DNA of 64,000 nucleotides. Source: an uncultured Actinobaculum sp. (GTDB lineage Bacteria > Actinomycetota > Actinomycetes > Actinomycetales > Actinomycetaceae). The translations under genes were made by a program, and so were the position numbers. This document shows, piece after piece, positions 1-8,078 of this stretch. Positions within the stretch are counted from its first letter, which is position 1. Each line of letters opens with the position of its first letter. The notes beneath the pieces are model-generated. The model ran no database searches, was not told the origin of the DNA, and worked only from the letters and a program-made list of their open reading frames with translations. Where the stretch lies: positions 3,528 through 67,527 of the forward strand of contig CALIHR010000047.1 of NCBI GenBank assembly GCA_938020505.1, in the 5' to 3' direction.

Positions 1-244
1 GCAGCGTGGGCGTGATGTAGACGCCCTCGCGACCCTCTTTCCACAGGCCGATGACGGGCACTTCGACTCGGCCCTTGACGGCGGCGATGTCCGCCAGGCC
101 CTGGCATCGGATCGCGGCGGCCCCTCCGCGCTCGGCGGCGAGCGCGATCTGCGCCGTCGTCTCCGGGCAGCGCATGGGCTCGCCGGGATAGGCTTGGCAT
201 GAAACGATGAGGCGGCCTCGGAGCGAGGCGATCAACGGGTGCAT
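1..244 (-). CDS. nanE: N-acetylmannosamine-6-phosphate 2-epimerase, partial (3' end off window)
   Basis: The first 81 residues are visible and the rest lies beyond the left edge. The protein begins MHPLIASLRGRLIVSC and contains the stretches PGEPMRCPETTAQIA and VIGLWKEGREGVYITPT, which are characteristic of the N-terminal half of NanE (TIM barrel). NanE converts ManNAc-6-P to GlcNAc-6-P in sialic acid degradation, which fits the NanA and ROK kinase genes just upstream on the same strand. The start overlaps the end of the kinase gene by 13 bp. A 24-bp tandem duplication supplies two in-frame ATGs (266-268 and 242-244), each with an AGGGGGAAGA ribosome binding site, so an N-terminus 8 residues longer is equally possible. 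Assignment is by family recognition plus operon context. Confidence 0.9.
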   Translation of the reverse strand, partial: MHPLIASLRGRLIVSCQAYPGEPMRCPETTAQIALAAERGGAAAIRCQGLADIAAVKGRVEVPVIGLWKEGREGVYITPTL

Positions 245-1242
245 TCTTCCCCCTGAAACCTGGTGCATTCTTCCCCCTGAAACTCAGCGGCGTAGGCGAA
301 CGCTCCCAGCAAGGGCGCGTCCCCGCCCAGCGTCCCCCGCACGAGCGGGACGCCGCGCACGGGGTCCATGGCCTGCCGGCGATAGCCGGCCCGCAGCGGC
401 GCCCACCAGTATTCGCCGGCCCCGCTCAGGGAGCCGGACAGCACGATCGCCTCCGGGTCGAGGCAGTTCGCGAGCGACCCGAGAACCTCTCCGAGCGCCG
501 CGCCGGCGTCGGAGAAGGCCTTTCGCGCTTGGGCGTCGCCCCGGTCCGCGAGGAGGCGAAGCTCTGCGCCGTCGTTCACATCCGGGGATCCGCCGCGGGA
601 ACGATAGAGGCGGACGACGCCGGTTCCGGAGGCGACGGGCTCGATGTGGCCGTCGCGCCCGCACGGGCATGCGAAGCCCTCGCCGAGCCGGTGGCCGACG
701 TGGCCGACGTGCCCGGCGAGGCCCCGCGAGCCGAACAGGACTTTTCCCTCGGCGACGACCGCCCCGCCGATCCCCGTTCCGACCGCGGCCACCAGCGCGT
801 TGCGCAGCCCCGCGCCCGCCCCGAACCGCATCTCCCCGAGCGCGTGGGCGTGGACGTCGTTGAGCACGGCCGCGGGGACTCCGAGGGCTTCGGCGAGGGC
901 CGGGCCGAGAGCCGTCCCGGCCCAGCCGGGCATGAGGCCGGTGGCGGAGACAACCGTGCCCGTCGCGCGGTCGATGACTCCGGCGCTGGCCGCTGCGACG
1001 CCGGCCAGCGGGCCGCCCGCCTTCCGGGCGACCTCGCGGGCCAGCTCGAGCGCCGTCTCCACAACCGCCGCGCCCCCGCGGCGCGGCCGAGTGGGCCGGG
1101 TCGCCCGATGGCGCACGGAAGCCTGCCCTGGAGCGCAGACTCCCGCCGCTATCTTCGTGCCTCCGATGTCGAGGACGAGGCGCCGTCCTTCTGCGGAAGG
1201 CATCGCCTCCCCCTCGGCCGAAGGCTCCGCCGCCGCTCTCAT
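232..1242 (-). CDS. nanK: ROK family kinase, probable N-acetylmannosamine kinase
   Basis: A 336-residue ROK sugar kinase. The N-terminal phosphate-binding motif DIGGTKIA, the GTGIGGAVV region and a CPCGRDGHIEP zinc-site motif (the third Cys of the usual CxCGxxGC is replaced by His) define the family. Position between nanA and nanE in one operon argues for ManNAc kinase rather than glucokinase: it would phosphorylate ManNAc released by NanA to feed NanE. The ATG overlaps the nanA stop as ATGA, indicating translational coupling. A second Met 13 residues further in (MPSAEGRRLV) could also be the start. The C-terminus ends in two copies of FQGEECTR caused by the tandem duplication at 238-283. Confidence 0.88.
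   Translation of the reverse strand: MRAAAEPSAEGEAMPSAEGRRLVLDIGGTKIAAGVCAPGQASVRHRATRPTRPRRGGAAVVETALELAREVARKAGGPLAGVAAASAGVIDRATGTVVSATGLMPGWAGTALGPALAEALGVPAAVLNDVHAHALGEMRFGAGAGLRNALVAAVGTGIGGAVVAEGKVLFGSRGLAGHVGHVGHRLGEGFACPCGRDGHIEPVASGTGVVRLYRSRGGSPDVNDGAELRLLADRGDAQARKAFSDAGAALGEVLGSLANCLDPEAIVLSGSLSGAGEYWWAPLRAGYRRQAMDPVRGVPLVRGTLGGDAPLLGAFAYAAEFQGEECTRFQGEECTR
238..283 (-). repeat. 24-bp tandem duplication of the nanE translation start
   Basis: A 22-bp sequence, 238-259, recurs perfectly at 262-283 with a 24-bp period. Each copy contains, on the minus strand, a purine-rich Shine-Dalgarno (AGGGGGAAGA) directly followed by ATG. Because the period is a multiple of 3, the duplication stays in frame for both overlapping genes: it adds a second FQGEECTR octapeptide at the C-terminus of the ROK kinase and an optional 8 residues at the N-terminus of NanE. 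Confidence 0.95.
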
Positions 1243-2168
1243 CGCACAAGCATCCCCGCGGCGACGAGCACCCTCCGGACGGCTTCGACGTCTCTGCCCT
1301 CGAGCGCGCGCACGGGACGCGGCATCTGGTTGGTCTCGAACACGCCCAAAAGCTGAAGCGCCGTCTTGAACGCCCCGACGCCGGCGCCGAAGCCCACGGC
1401 GCCCTCCGTCACCGAGGTGATCGTCATGAGGAGCGCCAGCCTGTCCTGGATTTGGACGGCGGCGTCCCAGTCGCCTTCGCGGCAGGCCTCGTACTGCTGG
1501 ACGTACCCGCAGGGATCGACGTTGCCCAGCCCGGGGACGACGCCGTCGGCCCCGGAAAGGAAGGCGCTGTCGACGACGACCTCGTGGCCCGTGAACAGCT
1601 TGAGCGGGCTGCCGGCCGCCCGGTTCTTCTGGACGAGGAAGCGGAAGTTGACGTCGTCGCCCGAGGAATCCTTGACCCCCGCGAGAATCCCCTCGCTTCC
1701 GAGCCTGACGAGCATGTCCGCGTCCAGCTTCTTGTGGACGCACACGGGCAGGTCGTAGGCGAACAGCGGAAGGCCGACCTCCTCGCGGATGGCGCGGAAG
1801 TTGGCCTCGACCTCGTCGGGGCCGCCGAGCGCGTAGAAGGGGGCGGTCGCGACGACGGCGTCGGCCCCGAGCTCGCGCGCGGCGCGGGCGTGCTCGAGCA
1901 TCCTCTCCGTCTGGGCGTCGATGACGCCCACGAGCACCGGAACCCGGCCCGCGGCGGCCTCGATGCCCGTCTCGACGATCTCCCTGCGGCGGGAGTCGGT
2001 GCAAAACACGACCTCGCTCGACGATCCGAGAAGGAAAAGGCCGTGCACTCCGCGGTCGATCATTCGATCGATCGACCGCTTCAAGCTGGCGCGGTCAAGT
2101 TCGCGATCGGCCGTGAGCGGCGTGACGACGGGCGGGATCACTCCGCAGAAGTCGGCGTGGGCTGCCAT
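1239..2168 (-). CDS. nanA: N-acetylneuraminate lyase / dihydrodipicolinate synthase family
   Basis: A 309-residue class I aldolase of the DHDPS/NanA superfamily. The Schiff-base lysine is K166 in GVKDSSGD, the catalytic tyrosine is Y138 in FAYDLP, and the substrate carboxylate loop reads GSSSE where the family has GTTGE/GSTGE. It should split N-acetylneuraminate into ManNAc and pyruvate. The sequence alone does not separate NanA from DapA, but adjacent nanK and nanE and an upstream oligopeptide-type ABC transporter make NanA the better call. A good ribosome binding site (AAAGGAAGAG) lies 6 nt before ATG. The start overlaps the end of the upstream ATPase gene by 31 bp. Confidence 0.87.
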   Translation of the reverse strand: MAAHADFCGVIPPVVTPLTADRELDRASLKRSIDRMIDRGVHGLFLLGSSSEVVFCTDSRRREIVETGIEAAAGRVPVLVGVIDAQTERMLEHARAARELGADAVVATAPFYALGGPDEVEANFRAIREEVGLPLFAYDLPVCVHKKLDADMLVRLGSEGILAGVKDSSGDDVNFRFLVQKNRAAGSPLKLFTGHEVVVDSAFLSGADGVVPGLGNVDPCGYVQQYEACREGDWDAAVQIQDRLALLMTITSVTEGAVGFGAGVGAFKTALQLLGVFETNQMPRPVRALEGRDVEAVRRVLVAAGMLVR

Positions 2169-3166
2169 GTGCTCTCTTCCTTTGCTGTATTGCGCGATTC
2201 CTGATCGGCTGACGCGAAATCGTCGGGAACGCTCGGGTGCAGAAGCGAGGGCGCCGCACTCAGGAGCTTGCGTGTGTAGGGATCCTGCGGATCGGCCAGC
2301 AGCGCCGCCGCCGGCCCTTCCTCGACGATCTGACCGCCGTTCATCACAACGATTCTGTCAGAAACGTACCGCACAGTCTGGATGTCGTGGCTGATGAACA
2401 CCATCGCCAGCCCGAGCTCGTCCTTCAGGTCGGTCAGGAGGTTGAGGATCTGCGCGCGGACCGAGACGTCGAGGGCCGACGTCGGCTCGTCGGCGATGAT
2501 CGCCGCGGGCTTGATCGCGAGCGCGCGCGCGATGGCGACCCTCTGGCGCTGACCGCCGGAAAGCTGGCCCGGGAGGGCGTCGAGGGCCGACGTCGGCAGT
2601 CCCACCAGCGAGATGAGCTCGCGCACCCGCGCCTGGCGCTCCTGCTTCGTCCCGACCTTGTGCACGTGAAGGGGGTCGGCCAGCTGGTCGCGGACGGCCA
2701 TCCTCGCGTTGAGGGCGGTGGCCGGGTCCTGAAAGACGACCGATATGACCCGCCCGATGGCGCGCCTGTCCTCGGCCGTGCGCTTGGTGACCTCGCGCCC
2801 CTGGAAGTAGACGCGGCCGGCGGTGGGCTTTTGCAGCCCGCACATGACGTTGGCCGTGGTCGACTTGCCGCAGCCGGACTCGCCGACGATGCCGATTGTC
2901 TCGCCCGGCATGAGCCTCAGGCTCACCCCGCGCACGGCCCTGACGGACTTTCCTGCGGTCCGCGTTCGGAATGTCACGTGGACGTCGTCGAGCTCGATGA
3001 TCGGCCCGGGCCCGTCGCCGCGCCGCAGGGGCGCCCCTGCGGCGTCGCGCTCAACGGGGCTCGCGACGTCGGCGGCGGTTTCGTGCCGAGCCGCGGCGGC
3101 GGTTTCCGGCCCGGCGGCGTCGCCGATCGAGCCCCCGGCCGTCTTCGTCAGGGTTTCGGCGCTCAC
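2138..3166 (-). CDS. ABC transporter ATP-binding protein (Dpp/Opp type)
   Basis: A 342-residue DppF/OppF-type ATPase. Visible motifs are Walker A GESGCGKST, the Q-loop VFQDP, signature LSGGQRQR, Walker B AIIADEPTSALD and the switch His in ISHD. The C-terminus carries the oligopeptide-type extension (DPYTRKLL, about residue 300). About 55 N-terminal residues before the ATPase fold are Ala/Gly-rich and probably disordered. It is the fourth gene of the nan operon and overlaps the upstream fused permease-ATPase gene by 4 bp, so it likely forms the second nucleotide-binding subunit of the sialic acid importer. Confidence 0.92.
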   Translation of the reverse strand: MSAETLTKTAGGSIGDAAGPETAAAARHETAADVASPVERDAAGAPLRRGDGPGPIIELDDVHVTFRTRTAGKSVRAVRGVSLRLMPGETIGIVGESGCGKSTTANVMCGLQKPTAGRVYFQGREVTKRTAEDRRAIGRVISVVFQDPATALNARMAVRDQLADPLHVHKVGTKQERQARVRELISLVGLPTSALDALPGQLSGGQRQRVAIARALAIKPAAIIADEPTSALDVSVRAQILNLLTDLKDELGLAMVFISHDIQTVRYVSDRIVVMNGGQIVEEGPAAALLADPQDPYTRKLLSAAPSLLHPSVPDDFASADQESRNTAKEESTWQPTPTSAE

Positions 3167-5280
3167 TTTTTCTCCTCCGTTTTGAGTGTGGGGCGCCCGT
3201 CTTTGAGCGCGGCGCCCTCGCCGCGAACAAGGCCGACGCCGCTTGCAGAGCCGGCGGAGACCGGACCGGCCGCCGCGATCGCCGCGTACCCTTCGGGATG
3301 GTCGGCGTAGAAGTGCCAGCTGCCTTCGACCCGGCGCATGACGGGCCGGACGTCGCTGCCCACGTGGGGGTGGCTCGAGCGCGGGGCGAAGCGGTCGCCG
3401 GAGGGGAAGCCCTTCGGGGACGGAACCGCGCCCGGAACCTGGTGGAGCCGCCCGAAGGCCGCCTCGATCGAGAGGACCGAGCCGAGAAGCCCGCGGGTGT
3501 ATTCGTGGCGGGGGTCGGTCATCAGTTCGACGGTCGAGGCCTGCTCGACCACCTGGCCGGCGTACATCACCGTGATGGAGTGGGCCACCTCGGCCACGAG
3601 CGCGAGGTCGTGGGAGACGAACACCATCGCGAAGCCGAGCTCGTCGCGCAGCTTGTTGAGCAGTTCGATGACCTGCTTTTGCACGGTGACGTCGAGGGCG
3701 GTGGTGGGTTCGTCCGCGATGACGAGCTTGGGGTCGCGGGTCAGCGCCATGGCGATGAGGACGCGCTGGCGCTGGCCTCCCGAGAGCTCGTGCGGATAGG
3801 AGTTGAGGGTTCGGTGGGGGTCGAGCCCGACGAGCTCCAGCAGATCCTCCGTCGACCGCGTCCCCCCGCGCTTGGTCAGCTGTTTCATCTGGGATTTGAC
3901 GAGCATCGACGGGTTGAGGGAGGACAGCGCATCCTGGTAGACCATGGCGAGCTCGTGCCCGCGCAGCGCGTTGCGCTCGGAGGGCGAAAGCTCCAGGAGG
4001 CTCTTACCGTCGTAGAGGATCTCGCCGGAGACCTCGGCCCGGGGATCGAGCAGGCCCATGATTGCAAGGGATGTGATGGACTTGCCGCAGCCCGACTCGC
4101 CCACGAGGCCCATCGTTTCGCCCGGCCGCACCGAGAAGCTGACGCGGTCCACCACGTTGACGTCGCCGTGGCGCGGGAACTTGATGCACAGATCCTTGAC
4201 CTGAAGCAGCGGCGGCTCCTCGGAAACGGGAATGTGGCGGTCTTTCCTCAGGGTCTCCATTTCTTTGAGGGCGTCGAGCCGGTTGCTCAGCGCCTCGGCT
4301 TGGAGCCTGTGCGCGGCCACGGGGTCGACGAGCATCTTGTCGGCTTCGCGTTCGGCGTCGGAGGAGGTCTCCGGAACGTCGACCGGGCCCTTCGGCGCGG
4401 CGACTATGGCGTCGGTCATCCCCTCCGAGAGGACGTTGAGGCACAGGACCGTGAGCATGATGGCCAAGCCCGGGAAGAGGGCGGCCCACCAGTAGTTGTA
4501 GATGACGCCGGCCCGGGCGTTTGCCAAGAGATTGCCCCACGTCGGCGTCGGCTCCTGGATGCCGGCCTGGATGAAGGAGAGCGAGGCCTCGAAGACGATG
4601 GCGTCCGCCACGAGGACGGTTGCGAAGACCATGATCGGGGCGACGCTGTTGCGCGCCACGTGCTTGACGAGGATCCAGGGGGCGCGGGCGCCGGAGACGA
4701 CCACGGCGTTGACGTAGTCCTCGCCGTATTCGGCTATGACGTTCGCGCGGACCACGCGGGTGATCTGCGGGATGTAAAGGAATCCGATGGCGAGGATGAT
4801 GACCGGGAGGGTTGTGCCGAACACGGAGATGAACACGGCGGCGAGCGCGATGCCCGGGAAGGACATGACGATGTCCATGATCCGCATGATCACTTCGGAG
4901 ATCCACTTGCGGGAAACGGCCGCCACCGAGCCGATCACGGCGCCGCACAGCAGCGCGAAGGCCGTGGCGGCCAATCCGATGACGAGCGAGTACCGGGCGC
5001 CGTAGAGCATGCGCGAGAGGATGTCGCGGCCACTTCCGTCCGTTCCGAAGAGGAACGTCAGGCGCTCCTTGGCCGCGCCGACCCACACCTCGTGCGTGCC
5101 GGGCTCGAGGTTCTTGCCGAACGTCGCGTACGGATCGTGCGGAGCCGCGATCGGCGCGAGAACGGCGAGAAGCGCCATGAATCCGAGGAAGACAAGGGAG
5201 ATCTTCGCTCCGGCGTTCATCGCCTTCCAGCGGCGGAAGCGAACGCGCCCCTCCATCTTTTCGGTGAGTTTGCGGCGCAT
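3163..5280 (-). CDS. Fused ABC permease-ATPase, sialic acid/oligopeptide type
   Basis: One 705-residue protein joins a DppC-type permease (about residues 1-300, several membrane helices, EAA loop region VNAVVVSGARAPWIL) to a DppD-type ATPase (about 345-650). The ATPase half has Walker A GESGCGKS, Q-loop VYQD, signature LSGGQRQR, Walker B LVIADEPTTALD and switch VSHD. The linker (about 300-350) is charged and helical. In most Dpp/Opp systems these are separate genes. The ribosome binding site GGGAGG lies 7 nt before ATG, 1 nt after the preceding permease stop. With the upstream permease, the next ATPase and the lipoprotein it completes a four-polypeptide importer. Specificity for sialic acid is inferred from the operon. 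Confidence 0.92.
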   Translation of the reverse strand: MRRKLTEKMEGRVRFRRWKAMNAGAKISLVFLGFMALLAVLAPIAAPHDPYATFGKNLEPGTHEVWVGAAKERLTFLFGTDGSGRDILSRMLYGARYSLVIGLAATAFALLCGAVIGSVAAVSRKWISEVIMRIMDIVMSFPGIALAAVFISVFGTTLPVIILAIGFLYIPQITRVVRANVIAEYGEDYVNAVVVSGARAPWILVKHVARNSVAPIMVFATVLVADAIVFEASLSFIQAGIQEPTPTWGNLLANARAGVIYNYWWAALFPGLAIMLTVLCLNVLSEGMTDAIVAAPKGPVDVPETSSDAEREADKMLVDPVAAHRLQAEALSNRLDALKEMETLRKDRHIPVSEEPPLLQVKDLCIKFPRHGDVNVVDRVSFSVRPGETMGLVGESGCGKSITSLAIMGLLDPRAEVSGEILYDGKSLLELSPSERNALRGHELAMVYQDALSSLNPSMLVKSQMKQLTKRGGTRSTEDLLELVGLDPHRTLNSYPHELSGGQRQRVLIAMALTRDPKLVIADEPTTALDVTVQKQVIELLNKLRDELGFAMVFVSHDLALVAEVAHSITVMYAGQVVEQASTVELMTDPRHEYTRGLLGSVLSIEAAFGRLHQVPGAVPSPKGFPSGDRFAPRSSHPHVGSDVRPVMRRVEGSWHFYADHPEGYAAIAAAGPVSAGSASGVGLVRGEGAALKDGRPTLKTEEKK

Positions 5281-5281
5281 C

Positions 5282-6241
5282 TCAGACCTCCCTGATTCGC
5301 GGGTTGACGAGGACGTAAAGCATGTCGACCACGATGTTGATGACGATGAACGACAGGGCCACGATGAGGGTCACTCCCTGCACGAGGGCCGGGTAGTTCT
5401 CTTTGACGCCCTCGAGGATCGCGCGTCCCATGCCGTTGAGATTGAAGATGATCTCGATGATGACCGCGCCTCCCATGAGGTATCCGATGCGCAGGCCCAG
5501 GACCGTGATCGGCGTGATGAGGGCGTTGCGCAGCACGTTGCGCGAGACGACGACGCGTTTGGGGATTCCCGCGCCGATGGCCGTGCGCACGTAGTCTTTG
5601 TCGAGCTCTTCGACGACGGCGGTGCGGATCACCCGGGTGAGCGAACCGGCCACGGGCACGCCCAAGGCGAACGCCGGCAGAAGCATTCGGTTGAGCCACG
5701 CGCCGGGATCCTCGCTGAAGGGGACGAGCTCGCCCGAAACGTCGAAGACCGGGGTGTTGATGGCGAAGGCCAGAATGAGGAGGACGCCCAGCCAGAACGA
5801 CGGCGTCGCGATGGCCGCGACGGAGAAGACGCGAATGGCCTTGTCCGGCCACCGGTCGCGGTAGAGGGCGGCGACGACGCCGAAGAACACCGAAATGACG
5901 ACGGCGATCAGCAGGCCGAGGAAGGTGAGCTGAAGCGTCACCGGAAAGGCTTTTGCGACTCTGTCGCTCACGGAGGCGCGATTCGCGCCGTAGCTGCCGA
6001 GGTCGCCCTTGGTGAAGAAGTTCCAGAGAAAGGAACCGTAGCGAACGAAGAACGGGTCGTTGAGGCCGTGGCTTTCGCGGTATTCCTCCAGCGCCTTCTG
6101 GGACGCTCCTTCGCCGAGGGCCGTGTAAGCCTCATCGATCTTCGAGAAGGACATGAGGAAGAACACGAGGAACGTCACGCCGAGAACCATGATCGGCAGC
6201 GCGACGAGGCGCCGTCCGATGAGTCTCACGAGATTGTTCAC
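5282..6241 (-). CDS. ABC permease (DppB type)
   Basis: A 319-residue inner-membrane permease with about six transmembrane segments and the DppB-type EAA loop (DYVRTAIGAGIPKRVVVSRNV). GTG at 6241 is chosen because AGGAG stands 6 nt upstream and the protein then begins VNNLVRLIGRRL, a typical DppB start; the open frame continues upstream without such support. It partners with the permease half of the next gene in the nan transporter. It follows the binding lipoprotein after a 160-bp gap that contains a strong hairpin. Confidence 0.9.
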   Translation of the reverse strand: MNNLVRLIGRRLVALPIMVLGVTFLVFFLMSFSKIDEAYTALGEGASQKALEEYRESHGLNDPFFVRYGSFLWNFFTKGDLGSYGANRASVSDRVAKAFPVTLQLTFLGLLIAVVISVFFGVVAALYRDRWPDKAIRVFSVAAIATPSFWLGVLLILAFAINTPVFDVSGELVPFSEDPGAWLNRMLLPAFALGVPVAGSLTRVIRTAVVEELDKDYVRTAIGAGIPKRVVVSRNVLRNALITPITVLGLRIGYLMGGAVIIEIIFNLNGMGRAILEGVKENYPALVQGVTLIVALSFIVINIVVDMLYVLVNPRIREV

Positions 6242-6365
6242 GAGGATCTCCTGGTGGTGCGCACCGGCCGGCAGAGCCCGCCTGACGCATGGTTGTTGCG
6301 AGCGTCCGGCTGTTGCGGGCCGCACGCGTCATGACGATGCGAGGGTTGGTCTGGGGAAGCGAAAG

Positions 6366-6398
6366 ACAGGGGCGGCGAGGGCCGCCCGCCGCCCCTGT
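6366..6398 (-). terminator. Intra-operon hairpin between binding protein and permease
   Basis: Perfect 12-bp GC-rich arms (6366-6377 and 6387-6398) around a 9-nt loop begin 4 nt after the stop of the binding-protein gene, followed on the minus strand by CTTTCGCTT. Such hairpins often stabilise the upstream message or partly terminate, giving more binding protein than permease. The role is inferred; the structure is seen. Confidence 0.6.
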
Positions 6399-6401
6399 GG
6401 G

Positions 6402-8012
6402 TCACTTGGCTCCGCTTTCGCCGCCGGCTCCGGCGCCGACGAAGTCGAGGCCGGTGGTGCTGATCGGCGCGTATGCCGAGACCTTCTTCGGGTAGTAGGC
6501 GGTCACGACCTTGCGGTGGAACAGCGGGTAGAGGGGCGCCTCCTTGGCCACGATGTCGTAGGCCTCGTTCCACGCCTTCTGCTGCTCGTCGCCCGTCGCG
6601 CGGACGGCCTTGTCAAGCGCCGCGTGAAGCTTCTTGTATCCCTCGGAGCCCTTCCACTGGGTGCGCTTTTGGGTCCAGCTGTTGTCGCCGTACCACCAGT
6701 TCATGAGAAGGTCGGGGTCGTTGCCGAAGACCGACGGGTCGCCGGGGGCCAGAACCATGTCGAAATTCGGATTGTCGACGTCGGTGTGGTCCTTGTACAG
6801 GGAGCTGGAGGCGAGCGCCTTCAGCTCGACCGTCACGCCCACCGCCTTGAGGTCTTCGACGATCTGCGGCGAAAGCTTGGTGATCCACGTGTGGTCGGTG
6901 GTCAGGAGCGTCAAGTGCAGGTTCTTGACTCCGGCCTCCTTGAGGAGCTTCTTGGCCTTCTCCGGGTCGTACTTGTAGACGGTCGAAGCCTTGTGGTAGT
7001 TCGGGTGGGTTTCGGGGAGGAAGGACGACGCCGCCGTCGCCGTCCCCGACGTGCCGAGGTCGATGAGCTTTTCGGTGTTGACGGCGTAGAAGAGGGCCTG
7101 CCGGACCTTCGGGTTGTCGAAGGGCGCCTTCTTCGTGTTGAACATGAGGAAGGGCAGGTTGAAGCCCTGGACCTCGGTGATCTGGGCCCCGGCGGACTTC
7201 AGGAGGTCGGCGGACTCGGCGGGCACCGACTCCATGGCGGAGACGGTCTTCTGCTGCATCGCGGTCACCCGGGCGGTGTCGTCCTTGAGGATCTTCCACT
7301 CCATGTGCTTGGCCTTGGCGGGCTTGGAGCCGTTGTAATTCGGGTTGGGGGCGAAGGCGATGCGCGTTGAGTCGATCGCCTCGTACGCCCACGGGCCCGT
7401 GCCGATCGGCTTGGAGGTCAGGGCCTCGTCGGAGGCCGCGGCCGGAACGATTTTGACGAGCGAAAGGCGGGCCTTGACCAGCGAGAAGGGGTAGTTGAGG
7501 TTGATTGAGACGGTCGTGTCGTCCTTCTTCTGCACATTCTTGATGAAGGAGAGCATCGGCAGATAGATGTTGCCTTCCTTCATCGTGCGCTGGAAGGAGG
7601 CCACGACGTCGTCGGCCGTGACGGGCTTTCCGTCGGAGAACTTCGCTCCGTCGCGAAGCTTGACCTCGTACCGGGTGTCGCTGACCTTGACCGGGTCGTC
7701 CGTGGCGGCAAGGGCCTTGTACGGCTTGTACGTGTGCATGTCGAGTTCGTAGAGGCCCTCGACGACGTGCCAGTTCGCCCCCTGCGCCAGCGCGGAGGAC
7801 GTCGACGACGGATGGTAGTTATTCGTCTCGTAGGCGACCGCGGCCTTGATGTCGCCGCCTGTCAAGAGCTTGTCGGTGGGCGAGGGCGCGGCCGTCGGAG
7901 CCGGAGACTTCGACGTCGAGGAGGCGCCTCCACTGCCTCCACAGGCGCTCAGCGCGAGCGTGCACGCGGCCGCCACGGCCAGTGCCCTCGCGCCAAACCT
8001 CTTGCGATTCAT
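6402..8012 (-). CDS. ABC transporter substrate-binding lipoprotein (SBP family 5)
   Basis: A 536-residue extracellular solute-binding protein of the oligopeptide/nickel class (family 5). The signal peptide MNRKRFGARALAVAAACT ends in lipobox LSAC (lipidated Cys 23), followed by a Ser/Thr/Pro-rich linker. Family landmarks include FSDGKPVTADDVVASF and the VRQALFYAVNTEKL segment. ATG at 8012 has GGAGAGGA 7 nt upstream. As the first gene of the nan operon it should capture sialic acid for the transporter encoded downstream; systems of this type with family-5 binding proteins (Sat) are known for sialic acid, so the substrate is inferred from context. Confidence 0.9.
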   Translation of the reverse strand: MNRKRFGARALAVAAACTLALSACGGSGGASSTSKSPAPTAAPSPTDKLLTGGDIKAAVAYETNNYHPSSTSSALAQGANWHVVEGLYELDMHTYKPYKALAATDDPVKVSDTRYEVKLRDGAKFSDGKPVTADDVVASFQRTMKEGNIYLPMLSFIKNVQKKDDTTVSINLNYPFSLVKARLSLVKIVPAAASDEALTSKPIGTGPWAYEAIDSTRIAFAPNPNYNGSKPAKAKHMEWKILKDDTARVTAMQQKTVSAMESVPAESADLLKSAGAQITEVQGFNLPFLMFNTKKAPFDNPKVRQALFYAVNTEKLIDLGTSGTATAASSFLPETHPNYHKASTVYKYDPEKAKKLLKEAGVKNLHLTLLTTDHTWITKLSPQIVEDLKAVGVTVELKALASSSLYKDHTDVDNPNFDMVLAPGDPSVFGNDPDLLMNWWYGDNSWTQKRTQWKGSEGYKKLHAALDKAVRATGDEQQKAWNEAYDIVAKEAPLYPLFHRKVVTAYYPKKVSAYAPISTTGLDFVGAGAGGESGAK

Positions 8013-8049
8013 GGGTATTCCTCTCCATTGAGTGTAGTGAGCGGTGCGC

Positions 8050-8078
8050 CCCCTAGGGGTATCGCGTATACTCAGCAT
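8050..8078. promoter_or_regulatory. Divergent nan/regulator control region with palindromes and -10 box
   Basis: The 66 bp between the divergent binding-protein and GntR genes hold a perfect palindrome CCCCTAGGGG (8050-8059) and a second symmetric element GTAT-N5-ATAC (8059-8071). TATACT (8067-8072) lies exactly 6 nt before the regulator ATG and suits a -10 box of a leaderless transcript. The GTAT/ATAC element overlaps this -10, so the regulator probably binds here and controls both directions. The motifs are seen; binding is inferred. Confidence 0.55.
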
